In this document: positions 26,648 to 36,998 of the stretch, piece after piece
How positions within the stretch are numbered: position 1 is the stretch's first letter
How the letters are laid out: each line of letters starts with the position of its first letter
Source: Mycobacterium simulans
GTDB taxonomy: Bacteria; Actinomycetota; Actinomycetes; Mycobacteriales; Mycobacteriaceae
Direction: 5' to 3'
Assembly: GCF_900232995.1 (NCBI RefSeq)
Contig: NZ_OCVX01000003.1
Location: 39,681-103,680, forward strand
Length of the DNA stretch: 64,000 bases
Translations under genes and position numbers: made by a program
Notes under the pieces: generated by a model
The model's input: the letters and a program-made list of their open reading frames with translations, nothing else
The model's database searches: none
Told to the model about the DNA's origin: nothing

Positions 26648-26988
26648 GTGGCGCACCATCAGTCACATAGGCCCCTCTCCTGGCAGCCACGCAAATTGCC
26701 CACCTTCGCGGACAACTTGGCGACACCCAGCCCTACAAACTCATGTTGTCGCGCGTAGGCGGGCATTTTTCGGTCAGTCAACGAACATCCATGCCGGCGG
26801 CGACGCCAATGAGGCCGATGTGACAGGACGGCTTCACGCAGGCTCATCGGCGTCGACGACCCAATACCGAACCATTACGCGGCTTTGGCGTCGAAGTGCG
26901 GCCGCGTGTCGCCTCGCCTTAACTGGCCCAGTCCGACGGATGCGCGTTCCGCTCGTTTGACATTGGCCAATTAGGGTAGGCCCAGCCC
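26648..26988. other. Intergenic region between whiB3 and the SodC-like gene
   Basis: No gene, hairpin or repeat is recognised. It must contain the promoter of the SodC-like gene; a TTGACA at 26957-26962 is present but lacks a correctly spaced -10 element. Confidence 0.4.
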
Positions 26989-27825
26989 ATGGAAAAGGGC
27001 TTGAAAAGGGAATTAGCCTTTGCGGTGGCGGCACTTATCGTGACCGTCTCGCCATTAGCCGCATGCACAAACCAGCGCAGCAGTCAGCCCGCCACGTCAC
27101 CACCCGCCGCCGGAGCCCCGCCCGGCACGGAGAGGATGACCACGCAGTTGAAGAGCGCCAACGGGACCCTAGTCGCCAACGCCACCATCGATTTCGCGAA
27201 CGGCTACGCGACGCTGACCTTGGAAACGGTCCCCAACCAGATCCTGACCCCCGGTTTCCACGGGCTCCATATCCACTCGGTGGGCAAATGCGAGGCCAAT
27301 TCGGTTGCCCCGACAGGAGGCACGGCCGGGGACTTCAACTCCGCCGGAGGCCATTTCCAGGTGCCGGGTCACACTGGCTATCCATCCAGTGGCGACCTGA
27401 CTTCATTGGAAGTGCGTTCCGACGGCTCGGCGAAACTCGTCACTACGACAAACTCGTTCACCGCCGCGGACCTGAGAAATAGCTCGGGTACCGCACTGAT
27501 CATTCACCAGGACCCGGATAACTTCGGCAACATACCCACCGCCCGCTACACCCAAAAGAACGGCGCACCGGGACCGGATGAAGAGACGCTAGCCACTGGT
27601 GATTCGGGTAAGCGGATGGCCTGCGGTGTGATTGCCGCGGCGACCACGACGACGACCTCGCCCACCACTGAGACACCCACCGGCACCACGATCACCACAA
27701 CGACCGCCGTGCCACCGCCGTCCACGAGCACGAGCACGAGCACCGTCACGGTCACCAGCGTCCCGACCACGACGACCACGCCGACCAAGACCGTAACGAC
27801 GCCCAGCCTTCCGCCCGGCAGCTGA
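26989..27825 (+). CDS. SodC-like Cu-superoxide dismutase lipoprotein with Thr-rich tail
   Basis: A 278-residue lipoprotein: signal peptide with lipobox LAAC (Cys26), Ser/Pro linker, then a SodC domain. Copper ligand candidates are H94 and H96 (HGLHIHSVG), H122 (GGHF) and H173 (ALIIHQ). The disulfide cysteines are C101 (GKCE) and C212 (RMACGVI). The zinc ligand of the HVGDLG motif is missing (SSGDLT), as in the zinc-free M. tuberculosis SodC. Residues 217-278 form a Thr/Ser/Pro tail ([14 protein letters not shown] and on) absent from SodC, a probable cell-wall spacer and possibly mannosylated. It lies between whiB3 and groEL1, where M. tuberculosis has no such gene to my knowledge. Confidence 0.85.
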   Translation: MEKGLKRELAFAVAALIVTVSPLAACTNQRSSQPATSPPAAGAPPGTERMTTQLKSANGTLVANATIDFANGYATLTLETVPNQILTPGFHGLHIHSVGKCEANSVAPTGGTAGDFNSAGGHFQVPGHTGYPSSGDLTSLEVRSDGSAKLVTTTNSFTAADLRNSSGTALIIHQDPDNFGNIPTARYTQKNGAPGPDEETLATGDSGKRMACGVIAAATTTTTSPTTETPTGTTITTTTAVPPPSTSTSTSTVTVTSVPTTTTTPTKTVTTPSLPPGS

Positions 27826-27841
27826 CGCCTGCCTCGGCAGG

Positions 27842-27889
27842 AGCTGCTAAAGCCCCCGAAATCTGCCGATTTCGGGGGCTTTAGCAGCT
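27842..27889. terminator. Bidirectional hairpin terminator between the SodC-like gene and groEL1
   Basis: Arms 27842-27863 and 27868-27889 are perfectly complementary over 22 bases around a TGCC loop (core AAAGCCCCCGAAATC). It lies between two converging genes and should stop transcription from both sides. There is no long T tract, as usual in mycobacteria. Confidence 0.85.
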
Positions 27890-27904
27890 GCTCGCGCCAA
27901 CCAG

Positions 27905-29518
27905 CTAGTGAGCGTGCCCGTGGTGGTGATCGTCTTCTGCCTTGGCGGGCTTGTCGACAACGGCCGTCTCGGTGGTGAGAACCATACGCGCCACCGACGA
28001 GGCGTTGAGCACCGCTGACCTGGTCACCTTGACCGGGTCGACGATACCGTCGGCGGCCAAGTCGCCGTACCTCAAGCTGCTCGCGTTCAGGCCGTGACCG
28101 GCGGGTAGCTCGCTGACCTTGTTGACCACGACCGATCCGTCCAGCCCCGCGTTGACAGCGATCCAGTACAGCGGCGCGGCCAGGGCGTCGACGAAGACGT
28201 CGACCCCGAGCGCCTCGTCACCCGTCAGCGACCCACGCAGGTCCTTGAGCACCTTGCGGGCCTGGATCAGCGCGGATCCACCGCCGGCGACGATGCCCTC
28301 CTCGACCGCGGCCTTGGCGGCAGCCACGGCATCCTCGACGCTTTCCTTGCGCTCTTTCAGCGCGGTCTCGGTGGCCGCGCCCACCTTGATTACGGCTACC
28401 CCGCCGGCGAGCTTGGCCAGCCGTTCGCCGAGCTTTTCGCGATCCCAGTCCGAGTCGCTAGCCTCGATCTCGGCCCGCAGGTGCTTGATGCGGTTGGCGA
28501 CGGCATCCGCGGGGCCGCCACCGTCGACGATGATGGTGTCGTCCTTGGTGACCACCACGCGCCGGGCCGATCCCATGACCTCAAGGCCGACCTCCCGCAG
28601 CAGGTGACCGGCGTCGGGACTGACCACCTCGCCGCCGGTGACCACCGCCAGGTCCTGAAGGAATGCCTTGCGCCGGTCGCCGAAGTACGGCGACTTGACC
28701 GCGACCGCTTTCAGCGTCTTGCGGATGGAGTTGACGACCAGCGTCGCCAGCGCCTCGCCCTCGACGTCTTCGGCGATGATCACCAACGGCTTGCCCGCTT
28801 CGGCGACCTTCTCGAGCAAGGGCAGCAGGTCCGGCAGTGAGCTGATCTTGTCTTGATGCAACAGGATCAACGGATCCTCGAGGACGGCTTCCTGGGAGTC
28901 GAAATCGGTCACGAAATATGCCGACAGGAACCCCTTGTCGAAGCCGACGCCCTCGGTGAACTCCAGCTCCGTGCTCAGCGTCGAGGACTCTTCGACGCTG
29001 ACCACGCCATCGTGGCCGACCTTGCTCATCGCCTCGCCGACGAGCTCGCCGATCTGCTCGTCGCGCGAAGATACCGTCGCCACCTGCGCGATGGCTTCCT
29101 TGCCGGACACCGGTGTGGCCGAGGCCAGCAGCGCCTCGGACACGGCGTCGGCGGCCTTGCCGATCCCCGAGCCGAGCGCGATGGGATTGGCGCCGGCAGC
29201 CAACAGGCGCAGACCGCCCTTGACCAGCGCTTGCGCCAGTACGGTCGCGGTGGTGGTGCCGTCACCGGCGACGTCGTTGGTCTTGGTGGCCACCGATTTC
29301 ACCAGCTGGGCACCCAGGTTCTCAAACGGGTCTTCCAGGTCAATCTCCCGAGCGACGGTGACGCCGTCGTTGGTCACCGTGGGCCCGCCGAACGACTTGG
29401 CCAGCACCACATGCCGACCGCGCGGCCCCAGCGTCACTCGCACCGTGTCGGCGAGCTTGTCCATGCCCGCCTCCATGGCGCGACGCGCGGTTTCGTCGTA
29501 CTCAATAAGTTTGCTCAT
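27905..29518 (-). CDS. groEL1: Chaperonin GroEL1
   Basis: A 537-residue Hsp60 with the ATP-binding segment [47 protein letters not shown] in the apical domain, and [37 protein letters not shown]. The C-terminus is His-rich (DDHHHGHAH) instead of the Gly-Gly-Met tail, which marks it as GroEL1, the operon-borne paralogue; in mycobacteria GroEL1 has specialised roles (biofilm, mycolate metabolism) while GroEL2 elsewhere is the housekeeping chaperonin. It is downstream of groES with a 95-base gap, under the CIRCE element. Confidence 0.96.
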   Translation of the reverse strand: MSKLIEYDETARRAMEAGMDKLADTVRVTLGPRGRHVVLAKSFGGPTVTNDGVTVAREIDLEDPFENLGAQLVKSVATKTNDVAGDGTTTATVLAQALVKGGLRLLAAGANPIALGSGIGKAADAVSEALLASATPVSGKEAIAQVATVSSRDEQIGELVGEAMSKVGHDGVVSVEESSTLSTELEFTEGVGFDKGFLSAYFVTDFDSQEAVLEDPLILLHQDKISSLPDLLPLLEKVAEAGKPLVIIAEDVEGEALATLVVNSIRKTLKAVAVKSPYFGDRRKAFLQDLAVVTGGEVVSPDAGHLLREVGLEVMGSARRVVVTKDDTIIVDGGGPADAVANRIKHLRAEIEASDSDWDREKLGERLAKLAGGVAVIKVGAATETALKERKESVEDAVAAAKAAVEEGIVAGGGSALIQARKVLKDLRGSLTGDEALGVDVFVDALAAPLYWIAVNAGLDGSVVVNKVSELPAGHGLNASSLRYGDLAADGIVDPVKVTRSAVLNASSVARMVLTTETAVVDKPAKAEDDHHHGHAH

Positions 29519-29613
29519 CAGGCTCCTCCAACCGGGCCAGCCCGGGTATAAACGCGAGCCGCCCCGGAAATCACCCGCGGTGAAACGCGGGGATCGCCGG
29601 GGCGGAACACGGG

Positions 29614-29916
29614 TTACTTGGAAACGACAGCCAGCACGTCGCGTGCCGACAGGATCAGGTATTCCTCACCGCCGTACTTGATCTCGGTGCCGCCGTACTT
29701 GCTGTAGATGACGGTGTCACCCTCGGCCACGTCCAGCGGGATCCGCTTCTCGCCGTCCTCGTCCCACCGGCCGGGGCCGACTGCGACGACGGTGCCCTCC
29801 TGGGGCTTCTCCTTGGCGGTGTCAGGAATGACCAGACCGGACGCGGTCGTGGTCTCGGCCTCGTTGGCCTGCACGAGAATCTTGTCCTCGAGTGGCTTGA
29901 TGTTCACCTTCGCCAC
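29614..29916 (-). CDS. groES: Co-chaperonin GroES
   Basis: A 100-residue Hsp10: [20 protein letters not shown], the mobile loop with [15 protein letters not shown], then [32 protein letters not shown]. It caps the GroEL ring during folding. It is the first gene of the groES-groEL1 operon and follows a CIRCE operator 142 bases upstream. Confidence 0.97.
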   Translation of the reverse strand: MAKVNIKPLEDKILVQANEAETTTASGLVIPDTAKEKPQEGTVVAVGPGRWDEDGEKRIPLDVAEGDTVIYSKYGGTEIKYGGEEYLILSARDVLAVVSK

Positions 29917-30057
29917 GATTTGGAGCCTCCACTAGTTAGAGTTGGCGGTCGGTCCGGGGCTTGCCCCGAACCGTCCGAATTACCAGGTGATTCGGCATTC
30001 TTCCGTGCCCTCGCGCCGTCGTCGCGGGTGCCGACACAAGGGTCGTCCGATTGCCAC

Positions 30058-30084
30058 CTAGCACTCTATACATGAGAGTGCTAG
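30058..30084. promoter_or_regulatory. CIRCE element (HrcA operator) of groES-groEL1
   Basis: CTAGCACTC-N9-GAGTGCTAG is a perfect 9-9-9 inverted repeat, one base in each arm away from the consensus TTAGCACTC-N9-GAGTGCTAA. It lies upstream of groES and predicts HrcA-mediated heat-shock control. Confidence 0.92.
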
Positions 30085-30150
30085 CACTCAAGGGCACCCC
30101 GCTGCTTCCCGTGCTGCTTCCGCGAATGTGCACAGTTGCACGCATAGTTG

Positions 30151-30184
30151 CGGCGTGTCGCGCGCAGACACGCACGCTCGCGGC
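30151..30184. repeat. Partial copy of a dispersed intergenic element
   Basis: The stretch contains CAGACACGCACGCTCGCGGC, which resembles the right half of the hairpin at 51781-51846 (there TATGCACGCTCGCGGC). It lies between tsaD and the groES promoter. Related sequences are, from memory, scattered between mycobacterial genes. Confidence 0.45.
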
Positions 30185-30195
30185 GGTGGGTGGAG

Positions 30196-31239
30196 CTACC
30201 CGACCTGCCCCTGCACCACCGGCAGGCCCGGGTCGCTGGGCACGTCCAACGGAGACGGCGGCGCCGCTGCGGCCACCAGATGTGCGGCGAATGCGGCGAT
30301 CATCGCCCCGTTGTCGGTGCAGAGCCGGGGCCGGGGAATGCGCAGCGTTAGGCCGGCCGCGGCGCACCGTTGGGTTGCCAGTTCGCGCAGCCGCGAGTTG
30401 GCGGCCACTCCCCCCGCGATCAGCAGGGTTGACACCCCGAGTGCGGTGGCCGCGCGCACCGCCTTCATGGTCAACACGTCGGCGACGGCCTCCTGGAACC
30501 CGGCCGCGACATCGGAAGGCCGGAAGTCCGGATGACTTTCCACATAGCGCGCGACGGCGGTCTTCAGGCCCGAGAAGCTGAAGGCATAGGGGTCATCGGC
30601 CGGACCGGTCATGCCGCGCGGAAACACTGGGATCTCTGCGGCCTCCCGGCCGCAGGTGCGGGCCAGGTCGTCGAGCACCTTGCCGCCGGGGTAGCCCAGG
30701 CCCAGCAGCCGCGCCACCTTGTCGTAGGCCTCGCCGGCGGCGTCGTCAACGGTGCTGCCCAGCTCCACGATCGGCTCGCCGAGCGAACGTACGTGTAGCA
30801 GATGCGTGTGCCCGCCCGACACCAATAGCGCCACACACTCGGGCAGCGGTCCGTGTTCGTACACGTCGGCGGCCAGATGGCCACCCAAGTGGTTGACGGC
30901 GTAGAACGGCACCCCCCAGGCGGCCGAATACGCCTTGGCCGCAGCCACTCCCACCAGCAGGGCGCCGGCAAGCCCAGGCCCGATAGTGGCCGCGACAACG
31001 TCGGGCCGCTGCAGGCCGGCCGCCGCGAGCGCACGCCGCATCGCGGGGCCCAGCGCCTCCAGATGCGCCCGGGAGGCTATCTCGGGCACCACACCGCCGA
31101 ACCGCGTATGTTCGTCGACGCTGGACGCCACCTCGTCCGCCAACAATGTCACCGTGGCCCCGACACCGGTGCCGTCCAGGCGCGCGATGCCGACTCCCGT
31201 TTCGTCGCAAGAGGTTTCGATGGCCAGGATGGTCGTCAT
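30196..31239 (-). CDS. tsaD: tRNA t6A threonylcarbamoyltransferase TsaD (Gcp)
   Basis: A 347-residue Kae1/TsaD protein from ATG 31239 ([19 protein letters not shown]). The iron-binding histidines are in [10 protein letters not shown]; nucleotide-binding segments are [33 protein letters not shown] and [15 protein letters not shown]. It transfers threonylcarbamoyl to A37 of ANN-decoding tRNAs with TsaB and TsaE, both encoded just upstream. It overlaps rimI by 4 bases. Confidence 0.96.
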   Translation of the reverse strand: MTTILAIETSCDETGVGIARLDGTGVGATVTLLADEVASSVDEHTRFGGVVPEIASRAHLEALGPAMRRALAAAGLQRPDVVAATIGPGLAGALLVGVAAAKAYSAAWGVPFYAVNHLGGHLAADVYEHGPLPECVALLVSGGHTHLLHVRSLGEPIVELGSTVDDAAGEAYDKVARLLGLGYPGGKVLDDLARTCGREAAEIPVFPRGMTGPADDPYAFSFSGLKTAVARYVESHPDFRPSDVAAGFQEAVADVLTMKAVRAATALGVSTLLIAGGVAANSRLRELATQRCAAAGLTLRIPRPRLCTDNGAMIAAFAAHLVAAAAPPSPLDVPSDPGLPVVQGQVG

Positions 31240-31712
31240 GTCGCGCCCCCCGGATCCCGTCGCATGGTGTAGGCGTCGGCGCCGCTGATCCGGTAGTAGC
31301 GCTTGCGCAGGCCTATTTGCTCGAATCCCATGCTGCGGTACAGCGCGATCGCGGCTTCGTTGTCGGTGCGGACCTCCAGAAAGACGGCACCGCCGTCGGC
31401 GAAGTCCAACAGTTCGGTGAGCAGCCGGCGCCCGATGCCCTGGCCCTGGTATTCCGCGTCGACGCCAATGGTGTGCACCTCGTACTCGAACGGCGGCGTG
31501 CGGCCCAGTCGCGAGATGCCGGCGTAGCCGACGAGCTGACCGGCGCAGCGTGCGCCCACGTAGTGGTTGCGGGCGCTGGCCAACTCGCGTTTGAACGCGA
31601 CCGCGGGCCACGGGTCGTCGCCGTCGAACAGCTGGGCCTCCAGCTGGGCACACCGGTCGGCGTCCGCGCGCGTCAAGGCGCCGATGGTGCCCGGTTCGGT
31701 ATGGGCGGTCAT
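31236..31712 (-). CDS. rimI: Ribosomal-protein-alanine N-acetyltransferase RimI
   Basis: A 158-residue GNAT acetyltransferase. The acetyl-CoA motif is [15 protein letters not shown] and the C-terminal [30 protein letters not shown] is the RimI signature. It acetylates protein N-termini such as that of S18 and, in M. tuberculosis, a wider range. It overlaps tsaB upstream and tsaD downstream by 4 bases each, a conserved operon. Confidence 0.93.
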   Translation of the reverse strand: MTAHTEPGTIGALTRADADRCAQLEAQLFDGDDPWPAVAFKRELASARNHYVGARCAGQLVGYAGISRLGRTPPFEYEVHTIGVDAEYQGQGIGRRLLTELLDFADGGAVFLEVRTDNEAAIALYRSMGFEQIGLRKRYYRISGADAYTMRRDPGGAT

Positions 31713-32335
31713 GCGCGAGCCGCCAATGGCTTGGCATCGGGCCGACGCAGATACAGCGCCACCAGTGGCGCCGGCTCCTCAGACCAGTCCGAGACCGCGG
31801 CTACCAAGCCGCCTGGTGTCGGGTAAACCGGCTCGATGTGCGGCAGGTCGAACAGCGCCGCGTGCTCGGGGGAACCGGCAACCGCTCGCGCCGGGCCGGG
31901 GTCGACGTCGCCCGGGGCATTGACCGCCGGCCCGTCGGTGCGGACACCGTCGCGGTAACGCGCCCAATAGATCTCACGCCGGCGCGCGTCGGTGACCACC
32001 AGCGTGTCACCTGAGGTTTGCCCACCGATGGCGTCCAGGCTGCAGACGCCGTACACCGGGATGCCCAATGCATGCCCGTACGCTGCGGCGGTAGCCATGC
32101 CGGCCCGCAGACCGGTGAACGGGCCAGGGCCGCAGCCCACCACGACCGCGGCTAGGTCGGCCATCTCCAAGTCGGCATCGGCAAGCGCGGCAAGCACATT
32201 GGGTGTCAGCCTTTCGGCATGTGCTCGGGCGTCGATGGTGACGCGCTGCGCCAGTACGTCGAGATCATCACCAACGATGCCGGCCGTGACTGCCGGAGTC
32301 GAGGTGTCGAGGGCCAGAACAATGCGCACGCTCAT
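31709..32335 (-). CDS. tsaB: tRNA t6A complex dimerisation protein TsaB
   Basis: A 208-residue ASKHA-fold protein from ATG 32335 ([19 protein letters not shown]). [36 protein letters not shown] is the characteristic YeaZ/TsaB segment, of which [11 protein letters not shown] is the core. It pairs with TsaD in t6A synthesis. The stretch overlaps tsaE and rimI by 4 bases. Confidence 0.93.
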   Translation of the reverse strand: MSVRIVLALDTSTPAVTAGIVGDDLDVLAQRVTIDARAHAERLTPNVLAALADADLEMADLAAVVVGCGPGPFTGLRAGMATAAAYGHALGIPVYGVCSLDAIGGQTSGDTLVVTDARRREIYWARYRDGVRTDGPAVNAPGDVDPGPARAVAGSPEHAALFDLPHIEPVYPTPGGLVAAVSDWSEEPAPLVALYLRRPDAKPLAARA

Positions 32336-32790
32336 GTGCCCCACTCCCAGCTGGCGATCCTGGTGTCGGAGTGGCTGATTCGCTCTAGTCGGATGTCGAG
32401 GTGCCGCTCGGAGAGGCGTTCGGCTAACCCCTCGCCCCACTCCACCACGACGACCGCGTCTTGCAGATCCGTGTCGAGGTCCAGCGAATCCAGCTCGCCG
32501 AGCAGATCGGCTCGTTGATGGTCCAAGAGTCGGTAGACGTCGACGTGAATCATCGCCGGGGAGCCCGGCCGGCGCGGCGGATGCACCCGCGCCAGCACGT
32601 ACGTTGGCGATGTGACCGGGCCATCGACATCCATCGCTGCGGCAATTCCCTTGGCCAGCACCGTTTTTCCGGCGCCGAGCGGGCCGGAGAGCACCACCAC
32701 ATCGCCGGCGCGCAATTGCTCACCCAGCCGGGACCCCAGCGCCACGGTGTCCTCGACGCGTTCGAGAGTCGCGCTGCCTCCCTTACCCAC
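32332..32790 (-). CDS. tsaE: tRNA t6A ATPase TsaE
   Basis: A 152-residue P-loop protein. The Walker A motif is SGPLGAGKTVLAKG and HVDVYRL and VVVEWGEGL are typical of TsaE/YjeE. It powers turnover of the TsaBD complex. GTG 32790 overlaps the upstream hydrolase gene by 8 bases. Confidence 0.93.
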   Translation of the reverse strand: MGKGGSATLERVEDTVALGSRLGEQLRAGDVVVLSGPLGAGKTVLAKGIAAAMDVDGPVTSPTYVLARVHPPRRPGSPAMIHVDVYRLLDHQRADLLGELDSLDLDTDLQDAVVVVEWGEGLAERLSERHLDIRLERISHSDTRIASWEWGT

Positions 32791-33892
32791 GGCGCCGGAA
32801 CCGTTCCCGGAATCGCCGGTATCGCAGCGTCATCTTGCCCGGAAGAGCCCGCTCGACGAGCCGGATCAGCCCGTCGTTGATGGCCTCGGGCTTGTCCAGC
32901 AGCGCAAGGTGACTGGCCCCCTCGACGATCACCAATTCGGACAGCGGCAGCGACGCGGCCATCTTTCTGGAGTATTCGTCGGGAGTGAGCAGGTCGTGGT
33001 TGCCGCAGGCGATCAGGGTCGGGATCCGCAGCAGCGTCCACAGCCCGGCGGTTTCGTCGTGGTTTTCCAGTGCGCTCAGGAAGCCCAGCAGGGTCGCGAT
33101 CGGGGTGGCGTTCATCATCCGCTGGGAGAACGCGTCCAGGCTTCGGCTGACCTCTAGGTCGCTGTAGGACGCGGCCCGCAGGATCGGGCCGATCAGTGAC
33201 CGGGATACGTTGCGGCCACGGTGCACCAGCTTGGGCGCGGACCTGGCAGCAAACCGGACGGCGTCTAGTGCCGGGTTTTTCAGGAACTCACCCAGCGGTG
33301 AGCGCGTAACGCCTTCCGCGGCTGAGGAAATCAGCGCGGCGCCAATGATCCTGCGGCCATACAGCTCGGGGAATTGCCGGGCATGCGACAGCACAGTCAT
33401 GCCGCCCATCGAGTGGCCGACCAACACGATCGGCCCACTCGGCGCGGTCGCCCGCAAGACGGTTTCCAAGTCCTGGCCTAGCTGGGTCAGCGTGTAGGAC
33501 TCGGGCTCGCCTTCACCGGACTGACCGTGCCCGCGCTGGTCGTAGAAGACCATCCGCACGCTCGGACCCCAATGCTCGCCGAGCCATTTTCGCTGAAAGT
33601 GGAAGGCGCCCATGCGTAGACAGAATCCGTGGGCGAAGACGACGGTCAGCGGGGCGTCGACCGGCCCGGCCTCGCGCACCGCCAACAAGACACCGTCGGG
33701 CGTGGTCACCAGCCGGCTTCGGTCGCTGTCCAGACGCTCGAAATCCTCGTCGGCCCAGGGGTCGTCAAGCATGATGGCGCGTTCGGCCATCGACCGCCGG
33801 GCCGAGGCTCCGACCATCGTGGCGACCGCGGTCAGTCCCGCACCGCCCGCAAGCCAGGCCTTTTGACGCTTGCGGATCTCGTTGTCGCTCAA
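32783..33892 (-). CDS. Alpha/beta-hydrolase with N-terminal membrane anchor-like segment
   Basis: A 369-residue hydrolase. The first ~35 residues ([27 protein letters not shown]) look like a signal-anchor. The hydrolase core has the oxyanion stretch [22 protein letters not shown], the nucleophile S161 in LVGHSMGGM, and a late acid/His region ([26 protein letters not shown]). Substrate is unknown; lipase or esterase activity is likely. It overlaps alr by 4 bases and tsaE by 8, so it belongs to the alr-tsa operon. In M. tuberculosis, as I recall, alr is followed directly by tsaE. Confidence 0.87.
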   Translation of the reverse strand: MSDNEIRKRQKAWLAGGAGLTAVATMVGASARRSMAERAIMLDDPWADEDFERLDSDRSRLVTTPDGVLLAVREAGPVDAPLTVVFAHGFCLRMGAFHFQRKWLGEHWGPSVRMVFYDQRGHGQSGEGEPESYTLTQLGQDLETVLRATAPSGPIVLVGHSMGGMTVLSHARQFPELYGRRIIGAALISSAAEGVTRSPLGEFLKNPALDAVRFAARSAPKLVHRGRNVSRSLIGPILRAASYSDLEVSRSLDAFSQRMMNATPIATLLGFLSALENHDETAGLWTLLRIPTLIACGNHDLLTPDEYSRKMAASLPLSELVIVEGASHLALLDKPEAINDGLIRLVERALPGKMTLRYRRFRERFRRRG

Positions 33893-35067
33893 GATCGCTC
33901 GGGCCCTTCAGCCTCGCGATAGGTTCGGGTGACGCGTCCTCGCGGGCTGGTGACCACTTCGTAGTGGATCGTACCGATCAGATCGGCCCAGTCCTGCGCG
34001 GTGGGCTCACCGCGGGTACCGGGCCCGAAGAGGATCGCCTCGTCACCTTCGGCCACGTCGACGGGCGCGGGCCCCAGATCGACGACGAACTGGTCCATGC
34101 AGATGCGGCCGACGCCGGGCCGCCGTCGGCCGTTGATCAGCACGTCCAGGCGACCGCCCAGCGCGCGGAACACGCCGTCGGCGTAGCCGATCGGCATGAG
34201 CGCCAAGTTGGTGTCACGCGGCGCGGTCCACGTGTGTCCATACGACACGCTTTCCCCCGCACGAATCGACTTCACCAGCGCAACAGCGCATTTGACGGTC
34301 ATTGCCGGCACCAGGCCCATGTCGCCCAGCTTGGGGACTGGGCTCAGCCCGTACACCGCAATCCCGGGGCGCACCAGGTCAAAGGTGAGGTCGGGACGAG
34401 CCATGGTTGCCGACGAGTTCGACAGGTGCGCCACCTCGAACCGCACCCCTTGGTCGCGGGCTTGGGCCAGCATGTCGCGGAACCGCCCGCCTTGAACGTC
34501 ATTGATGGACTGGTCCGGCGCGTCGGCGTAAACCATGTGCGACATCAGCCCCCGCAGCCGGATCGCTTCCTCGGCGACCGCCCGGCGCAACGCGGTCAGC
34601 ATCGCCGGATACTCTGCCGGGCTAACGCCGTTGCGGTTGAGCCCGGTATCGACCTTGACGGTCACGGTGGCCGTCCGGCCGGTGCGCCGCACCGCGTCCA
34701 GCAGCTCGTCGAGCTGGCGCACCGAGGACACGGCGAGCTCCACATCGCGCAGCAGCGCGGGGCCGAAGTCGATGCCGGGTGGATGCAGCCAGGCCAGCAC
34801 TGGGGCGGTGATGCCGTCGGCGCGCAATGCGAGCGCCTCGTCGACGGTGGCGACACCGAGTTCGGCCGCACCCGCACCCAGTGCGGCGCGGGCGACCCGG
34901 ATCGCGCCATGGCCATAACCGTCGGCCTTGACGACGGCCATAACCTGTGCGCTGCCGGCGTGCTCCCGCAGCACCCGCACGTTGTGCTCAATAGCACCCA
35001 GGTCAACCACGGCCTCGGCAAGGACGCCCGGCGTCAACGATGTGGGCGTAGCGGTCACGGCCGCCAT
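33889..35067 (-). CDS. alr: Alanine racemase
   Basis: A 392-residue PLP enzyme converting L- to D-alanine for peptidoglycan. The PLP lysine is in [18 protein letters not shown] near residue 48, the catalytic tyrosine is in [13 protein letters not shown], and [13 protein letters not shown] is the substrate-binding segment. It starts at ATG 35067 and is the first gene of the alr-hydrolase-tsaE-tsaB-rimI-tsaD series. The 62 bases upstream separate it from the PE_PGRS gene. Confidence 0.96.
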   Translation of the reverse strand: MAAVTATPTSLTPGVLAEAVVDLGAIEHNVRVLREHAGSAQVMAVVKADGYGHGAIRVARAALGAGAAELGVATVDEALALRADGITAPVLAWLHPPGIDFGPALLRDVELAVSSVRQLDELLDAVRRTGRTATVTVKVDTGLNRNGVSPAEYPAMLTALRRAVAEEAIRLRGLMSHMVYADAPDQSINDVQGGRFRDMLAQARDQGVRFEVAHLSNSSATMARPDLTFDLVRPGIAVYGLSPVPKLGDMGLVPAMTVKCAVALVKSIRAGESVSYGHTWTAPRDTNLALMPIGYADGVFRALGGRLDVLINGRRRPGVGRICMDQFVVDLGPAPVDVAEGDEAILFGPGTRGEPTAQDWADLIGTIHYEVVTSPRGRVTRTYREAEGPERS

Positions 35068-35129
35068 TGTCCCAGAGTGGCCCCAGAACCGTTCGGAGAC
35101 GGGCGTGCCTCGGTCTCAGGTGCCCGCCA

Positions 35130-36532
35130 CTACATGGGCCCGGTGGTACCGCCTGCACCGGTGGCACCGGTCGAAGCGCCGGGTCCGCCGGACCCACCGG
35201 AACCGCCGGACCCGGCGACGGCGTTATCCGGATAAACAAATGCGTAGGCGTCGCCGCCGGTGCCGCCGTCACCGCCGTTGATGCCCTCCTGGGAGCTGTC
35301 GCCACCAGCGCCACCACCGCCGCCGGTGGCGGTTCCCCTTTCGTGGGCGTAGGAAGCGCCGCCTTGGCCACCACTCCCGCCGGTGCCGCCGTCGCCGCCA
35401 GCCCCAGCGTGCCCGCCAATGGCGTTTCCGCGGTAAATCGTGTGGGCCTCACCGCCGGTGCCGCCGGTTCCGCCTACCTGGGAGCCGTCGCCACCGGCGC
35501 CGCCACTGCCACCGGTGGCGGTTCCCCATTGGTGGGTGTAGGAAGCGCCGCCTTGGCCGCCGTCACCGCCAGCAAAGCCGTCGCCGCCGTCTCCGGCGGC
35601 GCCGCCGGTGGCATTTCCGGTGCCCCAGTTAATCGCCTGCCCGCCAGCGCCGCCGCTGCCGGCGGTGCCGGTGGCGGTGCCGCCGGCACCGCCGGCGCCG
35701 CCGAAGGCGTTAGAAGTCGATCCCGTGGCGGTCAGGGACGCGTAACCGCCGGCACCGCCGGCACCGCCGTTCCCGTTCAGGGGATCAACGTCGTCGATGC
35801 CGGTGCCGCCCGCTCCGCCTTTGCCGCCGACAATGTCATGGGCATAGACGTCATTGTCGGCGCCCGCCGAGCCGCCCGCGCCGCCCCTGCCGCCACTGCC
35901 GCCGGCGCCGGCGCCGCCCGCGCCCCCGTCACCGGCGGTGACGATTCCGGGTCCCCGGGGGGACGCCTTACCCCCGGCCCCCCCCCTCCCCCCCCACCGC
36001 GCGCCCGAGGCGCCCGCCCCGCCACTGCCCGCGGCGGCGGCGCCCCCCCCCCGCCCCCGCCCCCCCGCCCGGCCCCCCCCGACCCCCCATTCCCGCCATT
36101 GCCCCACAAAATCCCCCCCGCGCCACCGGCCGCGCCGGTCCCCTCCGCCCCTTTGGTGCCGTCACCGATCAGCGGGCGCCCCAACAACAGATTGGTGGGC
36201 GCATTGATCACCGCCAGCACCTCGTCGATGAGGGTTTGCAACGGCGAGAGGTTCGCCGCCTCGGCGGCCGCATACGAGCCGCCAGCGTTGGCCAATGCCT
36301 GCACGAACCGAGCATGAAATGCCGCCGCCTCGGCACTGAGCGTTTGATACTGCTGACCATGGCTGGAAAACAGCGCGGCAATGGCCGCCGACACCTCATC
36401 ACCCGCGGCCGCCACTAGCCCCGTGGTCGAGGCCGCGGCTGCCGCATTGGCCGCACTCACCGACGAGGCCACACCAGCCACATCACCCGCAGCGGCCGCC
36501 AACATCTCCAGATCTGCCAGTACGAACGACAT
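35130..36532 (-). pseudogene. PE_PGRS family gene broken by a frameshift in a G/C homopolymer tract
   Basis: ATG 36532 opens a typical PE domain ([20 protein letters not shown] to [11 protein letters not shown], about 110 residues) followed by [20 protein letters not shown]. This frame then becomes nonsense. From about 36050 a different frame carries the Gly-rich PGRS part (GGAGG, GGTGG motifs) to a stop at 35130. The change falls in 35960-36110, which is full of long C runs. In the PGRS part a module containing GGQGGASY, GTATGG and GGAGGD is duplicated with a period near 190 bases. The frameshift may be real or a sequencing/assembly error; joined, the protein would be about 465 residues. PE_PGRS proteins are ESX-5 substrates found at the cell surface. 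Confidence 0.75.
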
Positions 36533-36598
36533 GTGGTCTCCCAGGTTCGGTTTGACTGGTGTCAAATTGTGAAGATGGTCATGAGTATCACGACGTGG

Positions 36599-36892
36599 TC
36601 ACACAATTTGCGGTTTTGACCAAACTCCGGCGCCCAGATCCCGGTGCGAAAATGTTGCGCGTCGTAACGCCCGCCCGAGCCGGATCGCTTCGTCGGCGAC
36701 GGAATGTGCAAGGCGGTAAGCGCGCCTTGGCTCAGCGATATCGGCGTAACTGCCGCGCGGCCCGCACCCCGACGCTATCGATGCGTACACAACGAACAAG
36801 AAACCCGGGGCTAGATCCTCACGGGTGCGAGGCCCCGGTTCCTGGCAGGTGACGGCGGCCAACATGTCGAGATCCGCCAGTACGTACGACAT
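36599..36892 (-). pseudogene. Second PE gene 5' remnant
   Basis: From ATG 36892 the first 13 residues, MSYVLADLDMLAA, are those of a PE domain, and the DNA of this start region repeats that of the PE_PGRS gene. After VTCQEPG the frame no longer resembles PE and ends at 36599. The upstream segments of the two starts also resemble each other (36590-36640 versus 36955-37000). This looks like the stump of a duplicated PE gene after internal deletion, unlikely to make a functional product. Confidence 0.55.
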
Positions 36893-36998
36893 CGCTGCCT
36901 CCCGACTCGGCCAGCGTGGGCGTCAAGGTGTGAATAGTGACAAGTATCACCATTAGGGCGCGCGGTGTTGCGGCTTTGCGTGAACTCGGGCTGCGGCG

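Noticed and set aside
26957..26985. TTGACA promoter element for the SodC-like gene
   Set aside because: No -10 hexamer at 16-18 bases spacing; the nearest TAGGGT is only 9 bases away.
27546..27788. Val/Gly-rich - strand frame under the SodC-like tail
   Set aside because: It is the complement of the Thr-rich repeat coding region and has no independent support.
35067..36317. A 416-codon + strand frame antisense to the PE_PGRS gene
   Set aside because: Its Ala/Gly/Pro-rich content is the complement of the PGRS repeats, with no domain or ribosome binding site.
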